Source: Deltaproteobacteria bacterium (GTDB taxonomy: Bacteria; DRYD01). Taken from it: a stretch of 64,000 nucleotides of DNA. Position 1 is the first letter of the stretch. Each line of letters starts with the position of its first letter. Shown here piece after piece: positions 25,008-33,669 of this stretch. The DNA is taken from assembly GCA_028276365.1 (NCBI GenBank), contig JAPYWL010000002.1, positions 1 through 64,000 on the forward strand. The letters are read 5' to 3'. Below the pieces are notes generated by a model, which did not search any database, was not told the origin of the DNA, and saw nothing but the letters and a program-made list of their open reading frames with translations. A program made the translations under genes and the position numbers.

Positions 25008-26309
25008 CTAAATTTGTATATCTTTAAGGTATTTAATAAAATCAGCGTTTTGGATAATATTTTTAATTAATTTTATAGTATTTTGGATATCAGTTAAATG
25101 AACAATTTGGTAATTAGTGTGAATATATTTAGCAGGAACAGAGATAACAATAGTATTCCCTAAATCTTGGAGATAAGCTGCGTCAGTACCCCCAATATTC
25201 GGTTTCTTTATTTGTAAAGGTATATCTAAGGTATTAGCCATAAATTTTACAAAATCAATTAACTTAGGATTAGCTATATAGCTCTTATCCATTATTGTTA
25301 AAACAGGACCTTTAGATACATAAGAAACTTGAGAATCAGTATAAGGTGATTCCCCAGAAGTAGTTTCTAAAATTATAATTAAATCAGCATTAAACTTTTC
25401 ATTATTAAGAATAAATCTAGCTCCTCTTAATCCTAACTCTTCTTGAACCGTAAATATATGTAAAACATCTACATAAGGATCTATATTTTTCAATAAATGT
25501 AAATTGATATAAGTACCAACTCTATTATCAAAAGCTTTACCCATAACACTGTAAGGAGAAATAACTTCAAAATAACTTTCTAAAGTTAAAGGATCCCCAA
25601 CATCCACTAAATCATAATTACAATCTACATCAACATATAAATCATTAAACTCTTTTAGATTAAAATCTTTTTTTATATGAGGAGGTAAAGAAGCAAAAAC
25701 CCCTTTAACATATCCGCTTTTAGTCTTTATAACTACTTTAGAGGATAATAAATTCCTAATATCCCATCCCCCAATAGGCTCTACTTTTACATAAGGATAC
25801 TTATATTTCTCACTAACTATAAATCCTACTTCATCTATATGACTTACTAAAGCTACTTTAAATTCTTCATTTGGTATATCTTTAAAAACACTTATATTCC
25901 CCTTAAGATCAACAGTATAAGTGTAATTATAACTTTCAATAAAGTTAGTTATAATAGATCTAACATCATCTTCAAAATTAGAAACCCCAAAAGCATTAGA
26001 TAACATACTTAATAAATTTAAATCAATAGAATCTTTATCTCTAAAGTATTCGTCTATATCTTGATCACTTATATTAAAATATTCTCTAAGATCTATATAC
26101 TCTACAGTAGCATTTGATATATTTTCTTTTACTTCTTTTGATATTTCTGATAATCTTTTAGATAAATTATTTTCCTTGCCTTTATTTTCATTACCTTTAT
26201 TTTCATTACCTTCATCTTTAGCTTCTACATTTTTATTTTCAATATTTTGATTTTGAAGAAGAATTTCTTTTTCATCTTGTTGGAACCCCTTTTGTTTTAC
26301 ATTATACAT
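25008..26309 (-). CDS. M42-family metallo-aminopeptidase
   Basis: A 433-residue dinuclear zinc peptidase of family M42 (glutamyl aminopeptidase / FrvX type), usually a cytoplasmic peptide-degrading oligomer. The metal and catalytic residues are in VSHIDEVGF, GKAFDNRVG, TVQEELGLRGAR and the last-His segment AKYIHTNYQIVH; IGGTDAAYLQ is also present. The first about 65 residues are an added polar stretch with repeats of NENKGNENKGKEN (near residues 34-47). This is not part of the fold and is unusual for the family. It has a strong ribosome site. Confidence 0.92.
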   Translation of the reverse strand: MYNVKQKGFQQDEKEILLQNQNIENKNVEAKDEGNENKGNENKGKENNLSKRLSEISKEVKENISNATVEYIDLREYFNISDQDIDEYFRDKDSIDLNLLSMLSNAFGVSNFEDDVRSIITNFIESYNYTYTVDLKGNISVFKDIPNEEFKVALVSHIDEVGFIVSEKYKYPYVKVEPIGGWDIRNLLSSKVVIKTKSGYVKGVFASLPPHIKKDFNLKEFNDLYVDVDCNYDLVDVGDPLTLESYFEVISPYSVMGKAFDNRVGTYINLHLLKNIDPYVDVLHIFTVQEELGLRGARFILNNEKFNADLIIILETTSGESPYTDSQVSYVSKGPVLTIMDKSYIANPKLIDFVKFMANTLDIPLQIKKPNIGGTDAAYLQDLGNTIVISVPAKYIHTNYQIVHLTDIQNTIKLIKNIIQNADFIKYLKDIQI

Positions 26310-26350
26310 AATTTCTCCTCCTTAACATCTCCTATAATTTAAATAGCTAA

Positions 26351-27154
26351 TTATAATTTAAAAACATCTACATCTTTAAAATAATAACTCCCTAAATCTT
26401 GATATACTTTATACTCATTAATCTTAAAACTCTTAATAGTATTATATTTAGTATTTAAAAACTTAAAATAAAAATTGTTATTGTAATAAAAAGCCTCATA
26501 CAAAATTATTTCAGGTTTATTTAAATTATTAAAAGCTTTAAGATAATTTAAAAAATCAGCGTACTCTTTACAATTATTTTGCTCATTATTAGATTTTACT
26601 TTTAAAACCATTATCTGATTAATTAAAACCTTTATATTATCTTCAAGGGGATAAATTAAAGAAGCTAACAATGGATCAATATATTTATAAAAATTTGGGG
26701 TAGCATAATCATAAAGGTACATAACTTGTAATTTATTATCATAATATTTTTTTAAGTAAGCGATAGTTCCAAAAGCTGTTGGATTATTCTTTAATTTATT
26801 TTTTGTTAGCTTTTCTTTTGAAATAGGAGGATAATAATAAATAGGTAATTCTTTACCCCTTAGATTATATAATTCATTTAAAATATTAAAAGAATACTGA
26901 TCTAAAGGAAACAAATAAATTTTGTTATTAGTATAATCAACTATCTCTTGGAAATTATCAAATAAAAAATACTCTATATTACTCTTTAAGTTATAATCGT
27001 AATATTTAAAAGATAAAACATATTTAGGAAAATTAAATTTATCAAAATTATCATTAGCTAAAGAAAATTTAATAAAATATATAACAAAAACTAATAAATA
27101 AAAAGTATGAACTAAAAAATTCTTACTTACATTTATTTTAAGTTTACAATTCAT
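26351..27154 (-). CDS. putative exported protein of unknown function
   Basis: This 267-residue protein has a hydrophobic segment at about residues 14-33 and then LANDNFDKF, which fits a signal peptide or anchor. The rest is rich in Tyr, Asn, Phe and Leu with alternating beta-strand pattern and no motif that I know. It contains YYYPPISKEKLTKNKL and a C-terminal KYNTIKSFKINEYKVYQDLG. It lies between clpP and the M42 gene on the same strand, with gaps of 31 and 41 nt. A periplasmic or surface location is inferred from the leader only. Confidence 0.5.
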   Translation of the reverse strand: MNCKLKINVSKNFLVHTFYLLVFVIYFIKFSLANDNFDKFNFPKYVLSFKYYDYNLKSNIEYFLFDNFQEIVDYTNNKIYLFPLDQYSFNILNELYNLRGKELPIYYYPPISKEKLTKNKLKNNPTAFGTIAYLKKYYDNKLQVMYLYDYATPNFYKYIDPLLASLIYPLEDNIKVLINQIMVLKVKSNNEQNNCKEYADFLNYLKAFNNLNKPEIILYEAFYYNNNFYFKFLNTKYNTIKSFKINEYKVYQDLGSYYFKDVDVFKL

Positions 27155-27185
27155 TTAATTAGAGTTAATTGATATTCGTTTAATT

Positions 27186-27830
27186 TTATAGAGGTTGTTG
27201 AGTTAAAGGAGTTATATTCCTATTTTCAGGAGTAATAATATCATCAATTATTCCGTATTCTTTGGCTTCTAAAGCTGACATATAATAATCTCTATCAGTA
27301 TCTAATTCAATTTTTTCTATAGGTTGTCCTGTATGATTAGCTAAAATTTCATTAATAATTTTTTTAAGTCTCATGATTTCTTTAGCATGAATTTCGATAT
27401 CCTTAGCTTGTCCCCCTATACCTTTAATCCATGGTTGATGTATCATAATTCTGGAATAAGGTAAAGCAAATCTTTTGCCTTTAGCACCACCCGCTAACAA
27501 AACAGCAGCAGCACTTGCTGCCATACCTACACATATTGTAGATACATCAGGCTTTATTACTCTCATTGTATCATATATAGCCAAAGCAGCAGTTATACTA
27601 CCTCCAGGACTATTTATATATAAATCTATATCTTTATCAGGATCCTCCTTCTCTAAAAATAATAGTTGTGCTATTATCAAATTAGCTATATGATCTTCAA
27701 TAGCATCACCTAAAAAAACTATCCGCTCTTTTAATAATCTTGAATATATATCATAAGATCTTTCTCCTCTTGGAGTCTGCTCAACTACTATTGGTACTAA
27801 TGTATTACGATATATACTTAATTCCTTCAT
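27186..27830 (-). CDS. clpP: ATP-dependent Clp protease proteolytic subunit
   Basis: This 214-residue ClpP is the serine-protease barrel that degrades proteins unfolded by ClpX/ClpA. It has [20 protein letters not shown] and [20 protein letters not shown]. The nucleophile Ser is in [15 protein letters not shown] (Met replaces the usual Gln, and Ala-Ala the Met-Gly), the His is in SRIMIHQP, and the Asp in the DTDRD region. All triad residues are present. No clpX follows in the window. Confidence 0.97.
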   Translation of the reverse strand: MKELSIYRNTLVPIVVEQTPRGERSYDIYSRLLKERIVFLGDAIEDHIANLIIAQLLFLEKEDPDKDIDLYINSPGGSITAALAIYDTMRVIKPDVSTICVGMAASAAAVLLAGGAKGKRFALPYSRIMIHQPWIKGIGGQAKDIEIHAKEIMRLKKIINEILANHTGQPIEKIELDTDRDYYMSALEAKEYGIIDDIITPENRNITPLTQQPL

Positions 27831-27944
27831 ACTTACCTCCTTAATATCATAATTCTTATTTATCCCTTTTTATTTTATTCTATATCTTATATAATAAACC
27901 TTCTTATTTTTATTTTTCTAAAATTAAATAAATAACTATAAAAA

Positions 27945-27967
27945 TTAACATTTTTTTTACATTTAAA
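27945..27967 (+). promoter_or_regulatory. shared upstream element TTAACA-N6-TTACATT (unit 2)
   Basis: TTAACA (27945-27950), six T, TTACATT (27957-27963) then TAAA. It is identical over 23 nt to the minus-strand copy at 13090-13112 and ends 91 nt before the ATG at 28055. Outside this element the two upstream regions are not similar beyond general AT-richness, so the match is not explained by a long duplication. Confidence 0.65.
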
Positions 27968-28054
27968 CACTATCTTTTTAAATTTACCCTTTAATAATTA
28001 AATAGAAAAAAAATTAAATATAAATTAAACTAAAAAATAATGGGAGGGATAGAA

Positions 28055-28837
28055 ATGTCAAAGCTAAATACAGATAATAAAATAAATATAAATTTAACAA
28101 ACGGTAAAGTGAATAATACCATATCAGTAAGCAATAATGAATCAAATAGCAATAACTTAAAAATAGATTTAAATACTAATAGTAATTCCTCATTAACTAA
28201 TAAAGTTAGTGATATATTAGCTTACACTCAAGATGGAGTAAGTAGCTTAACAGAAACAGCACAAACTTTTGTAGAAAATAATCCTGCTTTTATATTCCAA
28301 AAAACAGCAGAGCAATTAAAAAGTTCCATAGTTAGCGGGATATATAGCACTTTTAGTGAAGTAGTAGATAAGGTTTTATTAGGTGCTTTTAGAGGTGTTA
28401 CTTTAGCATTTGATGCTTGGCAATTTATTAAAAAACTAAAAGAAAAACAAAATCTAAAACAAGAATTAGAAAAACTAAATACTTTAATAAATCAAACTAA
28501 TCTTGATAAATCAAACAAAACAGAATTAGAACAAAAAATAAATAAACTACTCAATGATATTGATGAAAATAAACTTGATTTAGGTGTAAATGCTGGTAGA
28601 TTGATAACAGATTTATTAGGAGTAGTAGGATCAATAGCTGCATTAGGATTTTTAGGAGGAGCATTAGCTGCTGCTGCACCATATCTAATTGGAACCGCTT
28701 TAGTAGGAGATATCGCAGGAATATCCTATTATGCCTATAAAGCTATTAAAAACGGGGTTAATTCTTTCCAACAAAAATTAGCCCAACGAAGAGAACTTGA
28801 ACTAAAACAAAAAGAAGCTCAAATCAAAAATACTTAA
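28055..28837 (+). CDS. glycine-rich hydrophobic protein with coiled coil (260 aa)
   Basis: Unrecognised protein. It starts MSKLNTDNKININLTNGKVN with a highly Asn/Ser-rich polar N-terminus of about 50 residues and no signal peptide. The middle contains a hydrophobic amphipathic part (SGIYSTFSEVVDKVLLGAFR), then a heptad-like coiled coil (about residues 132-170: KKLKEKQNLKQELEKLNTLI and following). Near 190-230 is a Gly/Ala-rich membrane-like hairpin (LLGVVGSIAALGFLGG, ALAAAAPYLIGTALVGDIAG), then a basic/Gln-rich tail. The ATG at 28055 is chosen because GGGAGGG lies just before it; the ATG at 28040 overlaps that ribosome site. A terminator follows at 28863. It shares its upstream element with the operon at 13022. 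Confidence 0.7.
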   Translation: MSKLNTDNKININLTNGKVNNTISVSNNESNSNNLKIDLNTNSNSSLTNKVSDILAYTQDGVSSLTETAQTFVENNPAFIFQKTAEQLKSSIVSGIYSTFSEVVDKVLLGAFRGVTLAFDAWQFIKKLKEKQNLKQELEKLNTLINQTNLDKSNKTELEQKINKLLNDIDENKLDLGVNAGRLITDLLGVVGSIAALGFLGGALAAAAPYLIGTALVGDIAGISYYAYKAIKNGVNSFQQKLAQRRELELKQKEAQIKNT

Positions 28838-28862
28838 TAAAAATTTATATAAAAATAAAATA

Positions 28863-28883
28863 AAGGGGGCTTTTAGCCCCCTT
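28863..28883. terminator. bidirectional rho-independent terminator
   Basis: AAGGGGGCT (28863-28871) pairs with AGCCCCCTT (28875-28883) in a 9-bp stem with a 3-nt loop. It lies 25 nt after the plus-strand stop at 28837 and 43 nt beyond the minus-strand stop at 28927. The minus-strand side has the better T-rich tail (TTTATTTTATTTTTAT), so it probably serves both converging genes. Confidence 0.85.
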
Positions 28884-28926
28884 CTAAATTTATATTCGTT
28901 TTTCAATTTTTAATTTCATTAAATAA

Positions 28927-29601
28927 CTATATTTTAAATTTTAAACCTACACCAAATCTCGTATAATCTATATTACTATTATTATCCAATGAATTAAATC
29001 TATTAGAAAGTACATTTAAGTAAGCTTGAAGCTTAGGATTTATAGTATACCTAAAAGCTCCTCCTATCTCAAATAAACTATAATCAGGTATATTTGAACT
29101 ATCTAAAGTAGGATAGTAATTTAAATTTAAATCAATACCATACTTATCTTTATTAAACTCATAACTTAACCCTACACCTAATCCACTCCAAGTATCACTA
29201 TCACTTAAATTTCCCCATTCACTACTTAGTTTAAATGATTTTAAATTAGTATTAAAATATAATTTGGAATTAACTTGTTCTAACAATATGTAAGATAATC
29301 TTACATTTAAATCATTAATCTTTACTTTAAAATCGAAATTACCTACCTGCTCAGAATCTTGACCAAATAGATAACTTAAACTAATTTTATATTTATCTAC
29401 TTTATATTCTAAATTCAAGCAAGGAGCAAAAAAATTAAAAGTTGATGTATTAAATTTTAAATTAACAGCATTAAAATCTATTGAAGGTTCAAATACTCCT
29501 TTATTATTAACCTCTTCCGCTTTAGAGTTAGTTAACAATCCAAAAATTAAAAGTAAAAATATTATAATTATATTTAGATATCTATAGAAAAACTTCAGCA
29601 T
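28927..29601 (-). CDS. small outer-membrane beta-barrel protein
   Basis: This 224-residue protein has a clear signal peptide (hydrophobic about residues 10-26, cut near SKA-EE). It is followed by alternating amphipathic strands of 8-12 residues (YKISLSYLFGQ, KINDLNVRLSYILL, YGIDLNLNYYPTL, KLQAYLNVLSNRF, YTRFGVGLKFKI). This is the pattern of an 8- to 10-stranded outer-membrane barrel. The last strand ends GVGLKFKI rather than in Phe, which is a slight departure. It supports a diderm cell envelope. The ligand or function is unknown. It is transcribed after the NIDO-like lipoprotein gene, 40 nt downstream of it. Confidence 0.7.
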   Translation of the reverse strand: MLKFFYRYLNIIIIFLLLIFGLLTNSKAEEVNNKGVFEPSIDFNAVNLKFNTSTFNFFAPCLNLEYKVDKYKISLSYLFGQDSEQVGNFDFKVKINDLNVRLSYILLEQVNSKLYFNTNLKSFKLSSEWGNLSDSDTWSGLGVGLSYEFNKDKYGIDLNLNYYPTLDSSNIPDYSLFEIGGAFRYTINPKLQAYLNVLSNRFNSLDNNSNIDYTRFGVGLKFKI

Positions 29602-29641
29602 ACTCTACCAACTCCTTTTATCAATTTTTTATCGCTAATTT

Positions 29642-30703
29642 TTACCTATGACTTCTGTTTCCTCTTATACTATTAACAAAATTCATAAACTCTTGGATTG
29701 TATTAGTTCTATAGAAATATCTAAAATTAGTAGATCTTGGTTGCTTATTCTTTACATTTTGATTTCGATTAGTTCTTAAATTAGGATTAAAAACATTTAG
29801 AACTAAATCATTAATAGCAACATTACCAGTATATATATCATAATTATTTCTGGATGAATTATACTTAAAGTAAACATAATAAGCTTGTGTAGAAATAGAA
29901 GGAATAGAAGGGAAGAAAGCAGAATAAACAGAGAAATAGGGATTAGCTCCACCTGCAAGCAATCCAATAAATGATCCACTACCATTAACTGCCCCATCAT
30001 CACCATTACTATCATCATTATTTACATCTTCCATTTTAGCATAAGTAAATTGTATATCATTAGTACCTTCAAATAATATAGTCTGAAAAACTAATTTATT
30101 ATCCTCGTTTGTAATATCACTAGCAAAGTATTGAACAATAAATTTCCTATTAGGAGCACTACCTACTACTTCATACCAAGCCCCAGAACCTGAATAAGAA
30201 TCCATTACCAAATCACTCCAAAATGGAGCAATCAATGAATTATATGGACCATAACTATCACCAACTAAGACATCATCTATATCATATGCAGGATCATAAC
30301 TATCAAAATCATCACTATCTATATCACTATCAAAAGAAAACCAACCGTTAGTACAAAAAACAATATCACTACCAGCATTGAAAGTATTACCAAATAAAGA
30401 AAAATTGAAAGGTAAAACACCACTAGCTAAATACAATCCATCATCAGTACCATCAAAATCATTATTAGGATCTATAAAAGTAGCATCAGGATTATTAGAC
30501 AAATCATCAAAAGGAACAGGAGTAATATTAGCACTACCTCCACCACTGCCACTACCTCCACTATTACCTATTAAAATATTATTTAATCCTCCTACACTAC
30601 TACCTCCTCCACAACTAACAACAACAAATAAAGCAACTACTGATAATACTACCCCTAAAAATAATAACCTTATTTTCATTATTACACTTAGTTTATTGTT
30701 CAT
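29642..30703 (-). CDS. surface lipoprotein with NIDO-like beta domain
   Basis: A 353-residue lipoprotein. The signal peptide ends in the lipobox VVVSCGGGSS, then a Gly/Ser-rich tether (about residues 31-55). The main domain (about 75-275) has LPFNFSLFGNTFNAGSDIVF, CTNGWFSF, LIAPFWSDL, RKFIVQYFAS and FQTILFEGTNDIQFTYAKM. This is the LPFxFxFFGxxY-NGxxxF-IAPFW-NRxFVxQ pattern of NIDO-type extracellular domains. The C-terminus is basic, Arg/Asn-rich (about 300-353). The ribosome site is GGAGG, 8 nt before the ATG at 30703. Upstream is a T17 tract element (30837-30860), and between them an AAGGAGGTGAT ribosome site precedes a five-codon frame at 30785. Confidence 0.75.
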   Translation of the reverse strand: MNNKLSVIMKIRLLFLGVVLSVVALFVVVSCGGGSSVGGLNNILIGNSGGSGSGGGSANITPVPFDDLSNNPDATFIDPNNDFDGTDDGLYLASGVLPFNFSLFGNTFNAGSDIVFCTNGWFSFDSDIDSDDFDSYDPAYDIDDVLVGDSYGPYNSLIAPFWSDLVMDSYSGSGAWYEVVGSAPNRKFIVQYFASDITNEDNKLVFQTILFEGTNDIQFTYAKMEDVNNDDSNGDDGAVNGSGSFIGLLAGGANPYFSVYSAFFPSIPSISTQAYYVYFKYNSSRNNYDIYTGNVAINDLVLNVFNPNLRTNRNQNVKNKQPRSTNFRYFYRTNTIQEFMNFVNSIRGNRSHR

Positions 30704-30836
30704 AATAAACTACCTCCTTTTTTATTAGTTTTTTATTTTATCAATTTTTTATTTTGTTTTAATATCCTCATTTTTTTAAGCTCATACAACATCACCTCCT
30801 TTATTTAAAAATTATATTTACTAATATTATTAATTC

Positions 30837-30860
30837 AAAAAAAAAAAAAAAAATCCTGCT
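30837..30860 (-). repeat. T17 tract preceded by AGCAGGA, upstream of a lipoprotein gene
   Basis: On the plus strand there are 17 A (30837-30853) then TCCTGCT and more A. The minus strand reads AGCAGGA then T17. The same arrangement with T16 is at 33569-33591, before the other lipoprotein gene. Downstream on the minus strand a TATAAT lies about 20 nt past the tract, followed by a strong ribosome site near 30795. A homopolymer of this length is prone to length change. Confidence 0.75.
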
Positions 30861-30946
30861 AAAAAATTCAATTAAAATTTTTTAATTTTATTTTAATATT
30901 TTTAAAATTAGGCAAAAATGATTTATAATTTTGCGAGCTTTTAACT

Positions 30947-31426
30947 TTATTTTTTTAATTGAATTTTCATAATTAGAGCATCTTCTTTGTTAAAATAGTA
31001 ATTTTTTCTTATATTTATTTCTTTATAACCAATTTTTTTATACAAATTAATAGCTTTATGATTATTAATATTAACTTCTAAGTAATTTTGTTTAACTTCA
31101 AATAAAGTTAAATAAGTTAAATGTAATCCAAGTAATAATTTTCCAAAACCTAAATTTTGATAATCCTTAGAAATAGCAATTTTATATAATTCACTTTCAA
31201 CATTAGAGATAAAAGATAAACAAAAACCTATAACTGAATTATTATACTTTAAAACTGAAAATATATAATTCTTAGATAAAATATAAAATAAAAAATCTTG
31301 CTTATCCCACCTATAAAAAAAATCAAAATTTTGATTATCTATTAAACATATTTCTTCTAAATCTTTTTTAGTTAAATTAAATGCACTTAAATTAGAAAAA
31401 ATAACCATTAAAAATCCTTTTATCAA
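30947..31426 (-). CDS. GNAT-family N-acetyltransferase (RimI-like)
   Basis: A protein of about 155 residues with the acetyl-CoA binding signature AISKDYQNLGFGKLLLGLHL (motif A, Q-N-L-G-F-G-K). It also has EVNINNHKAINLYKKIGYKE (motif B), typical of ribosomal-protein or other N-terminal acetyltransferases. The start could be the TTG at 31426, which has GGAG 5 nt before it, or the ATG at 31408, which has AAGGA 6 nt before it. The substrate is unknown. It follows the first AAA/PD-(D/E)XK gene by about 60 nt. Confidence 0.85.
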   Translation of the reverse strand: MIKGFLMVIFSNLSAFNLTKKDLEEICLIDNQNFDFFYRWDKQDFLFYILSKNYIFSVLKYNNSVIGFCLSFISNVESELYKIAISKDYQNLGFGKLLLGLHLTYLTLFEVKQNYLEVNINNHKAINLYKKIGYKEINIRKNYYFNKEDALIMKIQLKK

Positions 31427-31489
31427 TTAATCTCCTTCTTACATTAGTTTTAGATTCTTTGAAAATTAAGATATTTTTAAAATATTTCT

Positions 31490-33013
31490 TTATTTTACCT
31501 TCTTATATTCAAAATTCACTATTTGTTTTTTAGTTTTATCAAGTTCTATCCCTATTATGTAGATCTTATCATAATTTAAATATTTTTTATAATATTCTTT
31601 TTCTTTTATTTGTTTTAAAGCTTTCCCTTTTTCTTTCTCATCTTTTAGCACTTTGAATTCTATTATATACGCTATGCTCTTATTTAACAATATTGTTAAA
31701 TCTATTCTCCCTTTTGAAGTGTTATCTTCTATTATTACATTAAAACCTGTAGAATATATTAATCCATAAATTGCTGCTTGATATACATACTCATTTCTAA
31801 GTATATTATAACTTATTGAATTAATAAAAATTTCTATTTGTTCCTTTATTTTTTCTATTTCCTCATTTATTATTGCTATCTTTAAATTATATATTCTATC
31901 TGTATGATAGCTCTTAGTTATATAGAATACTAAATCTCTGTTAAACGATTGTCTTACTTCTTTATTTGGATAATCCAAAAGATACATCTCTTCCGATTCT
32001 ATTGTTTTTACTTCTTTTATTGTTAAATATCCAGTTTGAAACATTAGCGCTTCTATGCTTATATGCTCTATATCAAATTTATCTAATATATCACTGGTAT
32101 AATATAATTTATTTAGATAAGGAAGCTCATAGTTTCTAGTTTTTAAAAGCTTAAATAAGAATTCACTCTTTCCTGTTTCATACCAATAATTCCTCAATAC
32201 TTTATTTTTCAAATATAACAACATATCAAAAGGATTATAAAGTGTATCTTGTAAGAAATAATATCCATTATACCATTCTTTAATTTCTTCTAAATTTAGA
32301 TTATCTAAATAGTCTTTAAAATATAATTCTAATTCTTTTTGAGTATAACCGCATATATTTCCATATTCTTTATTTAGTGAGATATCTTCTAACTGATTTA
32401 ATCCACTAAATAGAGATACTTTTGAGAATTTACTTACCCCTGTTATTAAGACAAACCTTATATATTTATCTAAGCCTTTTAGAACAGAATAGAATGCTTT
32501 TAGCTGTTTTCTAATATTTTGAGCTTGTTTGATATATTCTATTAGATCTAGTATAGGCTTATCATATTCATCTACCAATACTACTACTTGCTTTCCATAG
32601 CTTTTATATATAGTTATTATCAACTTTTCAAATAAGCTTATCTCATCTTCTCCTTTTTCCAACATCTCTATTCCATTATTAATATAGTTCTTTTCCAGTT
32701 CTTGTATTACCCTTTTTTTATAGTCTTCTTTTTTTAGTATATCTTTTGAAAAATCTATTCTTATTACTGGATAAACCTCTTCCCAATTAAATTTATCTTG
32801 TATATATAAACCTTTAAATAATTCTTCTTCTCCTTTAAATAGATATTCGAGTGTAGAAATTAGTAAAGATTTCCCAAAACGTCTTGGCCTACTTAAAAAG
32901 TAATATTTCCCACTATTTATTAATTTATAAATATACTCTGTTTTATCCACATATATATAATTTCCTTGAATTAATTCCTTAAAATCACTTATCCCTACAC
33001 TTAACTTCTTCAT
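31490..33013 (-). CDS. AAA-ATPase / PD-(D/E)XK nuclease-like protein, copy A
   Basis: This 507-residue protein belongs to the family with an N-terminal AAA-ATPase-like domain and a C-terminal PD-(D/E)XK nuclease-like domain (formerly DUF1703). Walker A is SRPRRFGKSLLISTLEY (residues about 39-55), and Walker B is VVLVDEYDKPILD. The sensor region is VLITGVSKFSKVSLFSGLNQ. The C-terminal nuclease core reads GRIDLTILLNKSIAYIIEFK, with the D and ExK residues. Such genes are repeated in many thermophile and anaerobe genomes and their role is not settled; defence or mobile-element functions are suggested. It is highly similar to copy B at 33670-35199. Confidence 0.9.
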   Translation of the reverse strand: MKKLSVGISDFKELIQGNYIYVDKTEYIYKLINSGKYYFLSRPRRFGKSLLISTLEYLFKGEEELFKGLYIQDKFNWEEVYPVIRIDFSKDILKKEDYKKRVIQELEKNYINNGIEMLEKGEDEISLFEKLIITIYKSYGKQVVVLVDEYDKPILDLIEYIKQAQNIRKQLKAFYSVLKGLDKYIRFVLITGVSKFSKVSLFSGLNQLEDISLNKEYGNICGYTQKELELYFKDYLDNLNLEEIKEWYNGYYFLQDTLYNPFDMLLYLKNKVLRNYWYETGKSEFLFKLLKTRNYELPYLNKLYYTSDILDKFDIEHISIEALMFQTGYLTIKEVKTIESEEMYLLDYPNKEVRQSFNRDLVFYITKSYHTDRIYNLKIAIINEEIEKIKEQIEIFINSISYNILRNEYVYQAAIYGLIYSTGFNVIIEDNTSKGRIDLTILLNKSIAYIIEFKVLKDEKEKGKALKQIKEKEYYKKYLNYDKIYIIGIELDKTKKQIVNFEYKKVK

Positions 33014-33122
33014 CTTTCTACACCTCTAAAAATAAATTTCCTAATTTAGTATTATATTTTTTGTTTTGACTTTCCTATTTTTAAAGATTTCAACATTTAG
33101 AATAATTAATAAAAAATAAAAA

Positions 33123-33146
33123 GGGGCAGTTTTAATACTACCCCCT
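33123..33146 (-). terminator. rho-independent terminator
   Basis: GGGG-C-AGT (33123-33130) pairs with ACT-A-CCCC (33137-33144) with one C/A mismatch and a 6-nt loop. The minus-strand tail is TTTTTATTTTTTATTAAT. It lies 34 nt after the stop of the short lipoprotein gene (33180). Confidence 0.75.
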
Positions 33147-33179
33147 ACATCTTTTTCTTTCTTTTATTTAATCTACTTC

Positions 33180-33527
33180 CTACCTATACTTCCATATCAC
33201 CATATCTTTATTACTACCATTCCAACTAAAACCGGTTACATATATCTTACCAGTATTATCTACATAGATTGAATTACCTATATCATAACCATTACCGCCC
33301 GCTGCATTATTATGTACTACATACCCTGTACCATTAAAAGAAGTATCTAATACTCCTATTGCTGGGCTATATTCACTTCCACCTCCAGATCCACTACCTC
33401 CACCAGAACTCCCATTTCCTATTAAATTGTTAAAACTATTATTACATCCGCTGCTTCCTCCTATACATCCTGTCATCATTGATATCATTATATATGCTAC
33501 TATTATCCATAATATCCATTTTCTCAT
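33180..33527 (-). CDS. short lipoprotein with a single delta-60 repeat
   Basis: This 115-residue protein has a signal peptide with lipobox MMTGCIGGSS and a Gly/Ser-rich tether (about 38-50). It carries one unit of the delta-60 beta-propeller-like repeat: LDTSFNGTGYVV, then GNSIYVDNTGKIYVTGFSWN, then DMVIWKYR and stop. Proteins of this type normally have many such units and several hundred residues, so this copy is short or truncated. It has a strong ribosome site (AAGGAGGTGA). It lies between two paralogous AAA/PD-(D/E)XK genes and downstream of a T16 tract element. Confidence 0.75.
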   Translation of the reverse strand: MRKWILWIIVAYIMISMMTGCIGGSSGCNNSFNNLIGNGSSGGGSGSGGGSEYSPAIGVLDTSFNGTGYVVHNNAAGGNGYDIGNSIYVDNTGKIYVTGFSWNGSNKDMVIWKYR

Positions 33528-33568
33528 TTTTTCACCTCCTTATTAGATTGATTAATATATTATTTTAG

Positions 33569-33591
33569 AAAAAAAAAAAAAAAATCCTGCT
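33569..33591 (-). repeat. T16 tract preceded by AGCAGGA, upstream of a lipoprotein gene
   Basis: The plus strand has 16 A (33569-33584), then TCCTGCT and AAAA. The minus strand reads TTTTAGCAGGA followed by T16. The start codon of the delta-60 lipoprotein is 41 nt downstream, behind TATATT and an AAGGAGGTGA ribosome site. It matches the element at 30837-30860. Confidence 0.75.
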
Positions 33592-33669
33592 AAAATTTCT
33601 TTAATTTTAATATCTGTAAACATGGTTTTAAAACTCTTTTAAGCTTAAATTCCTTAAATATTTTTTTCT

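Noticed and set aside
30378-30728. 116-codon plus-strand frame opposite the NIDO-like lipoprotein
   Set aside because: Pro/Leu-rich complement of the Gly/Ser tether; no ribosome site.
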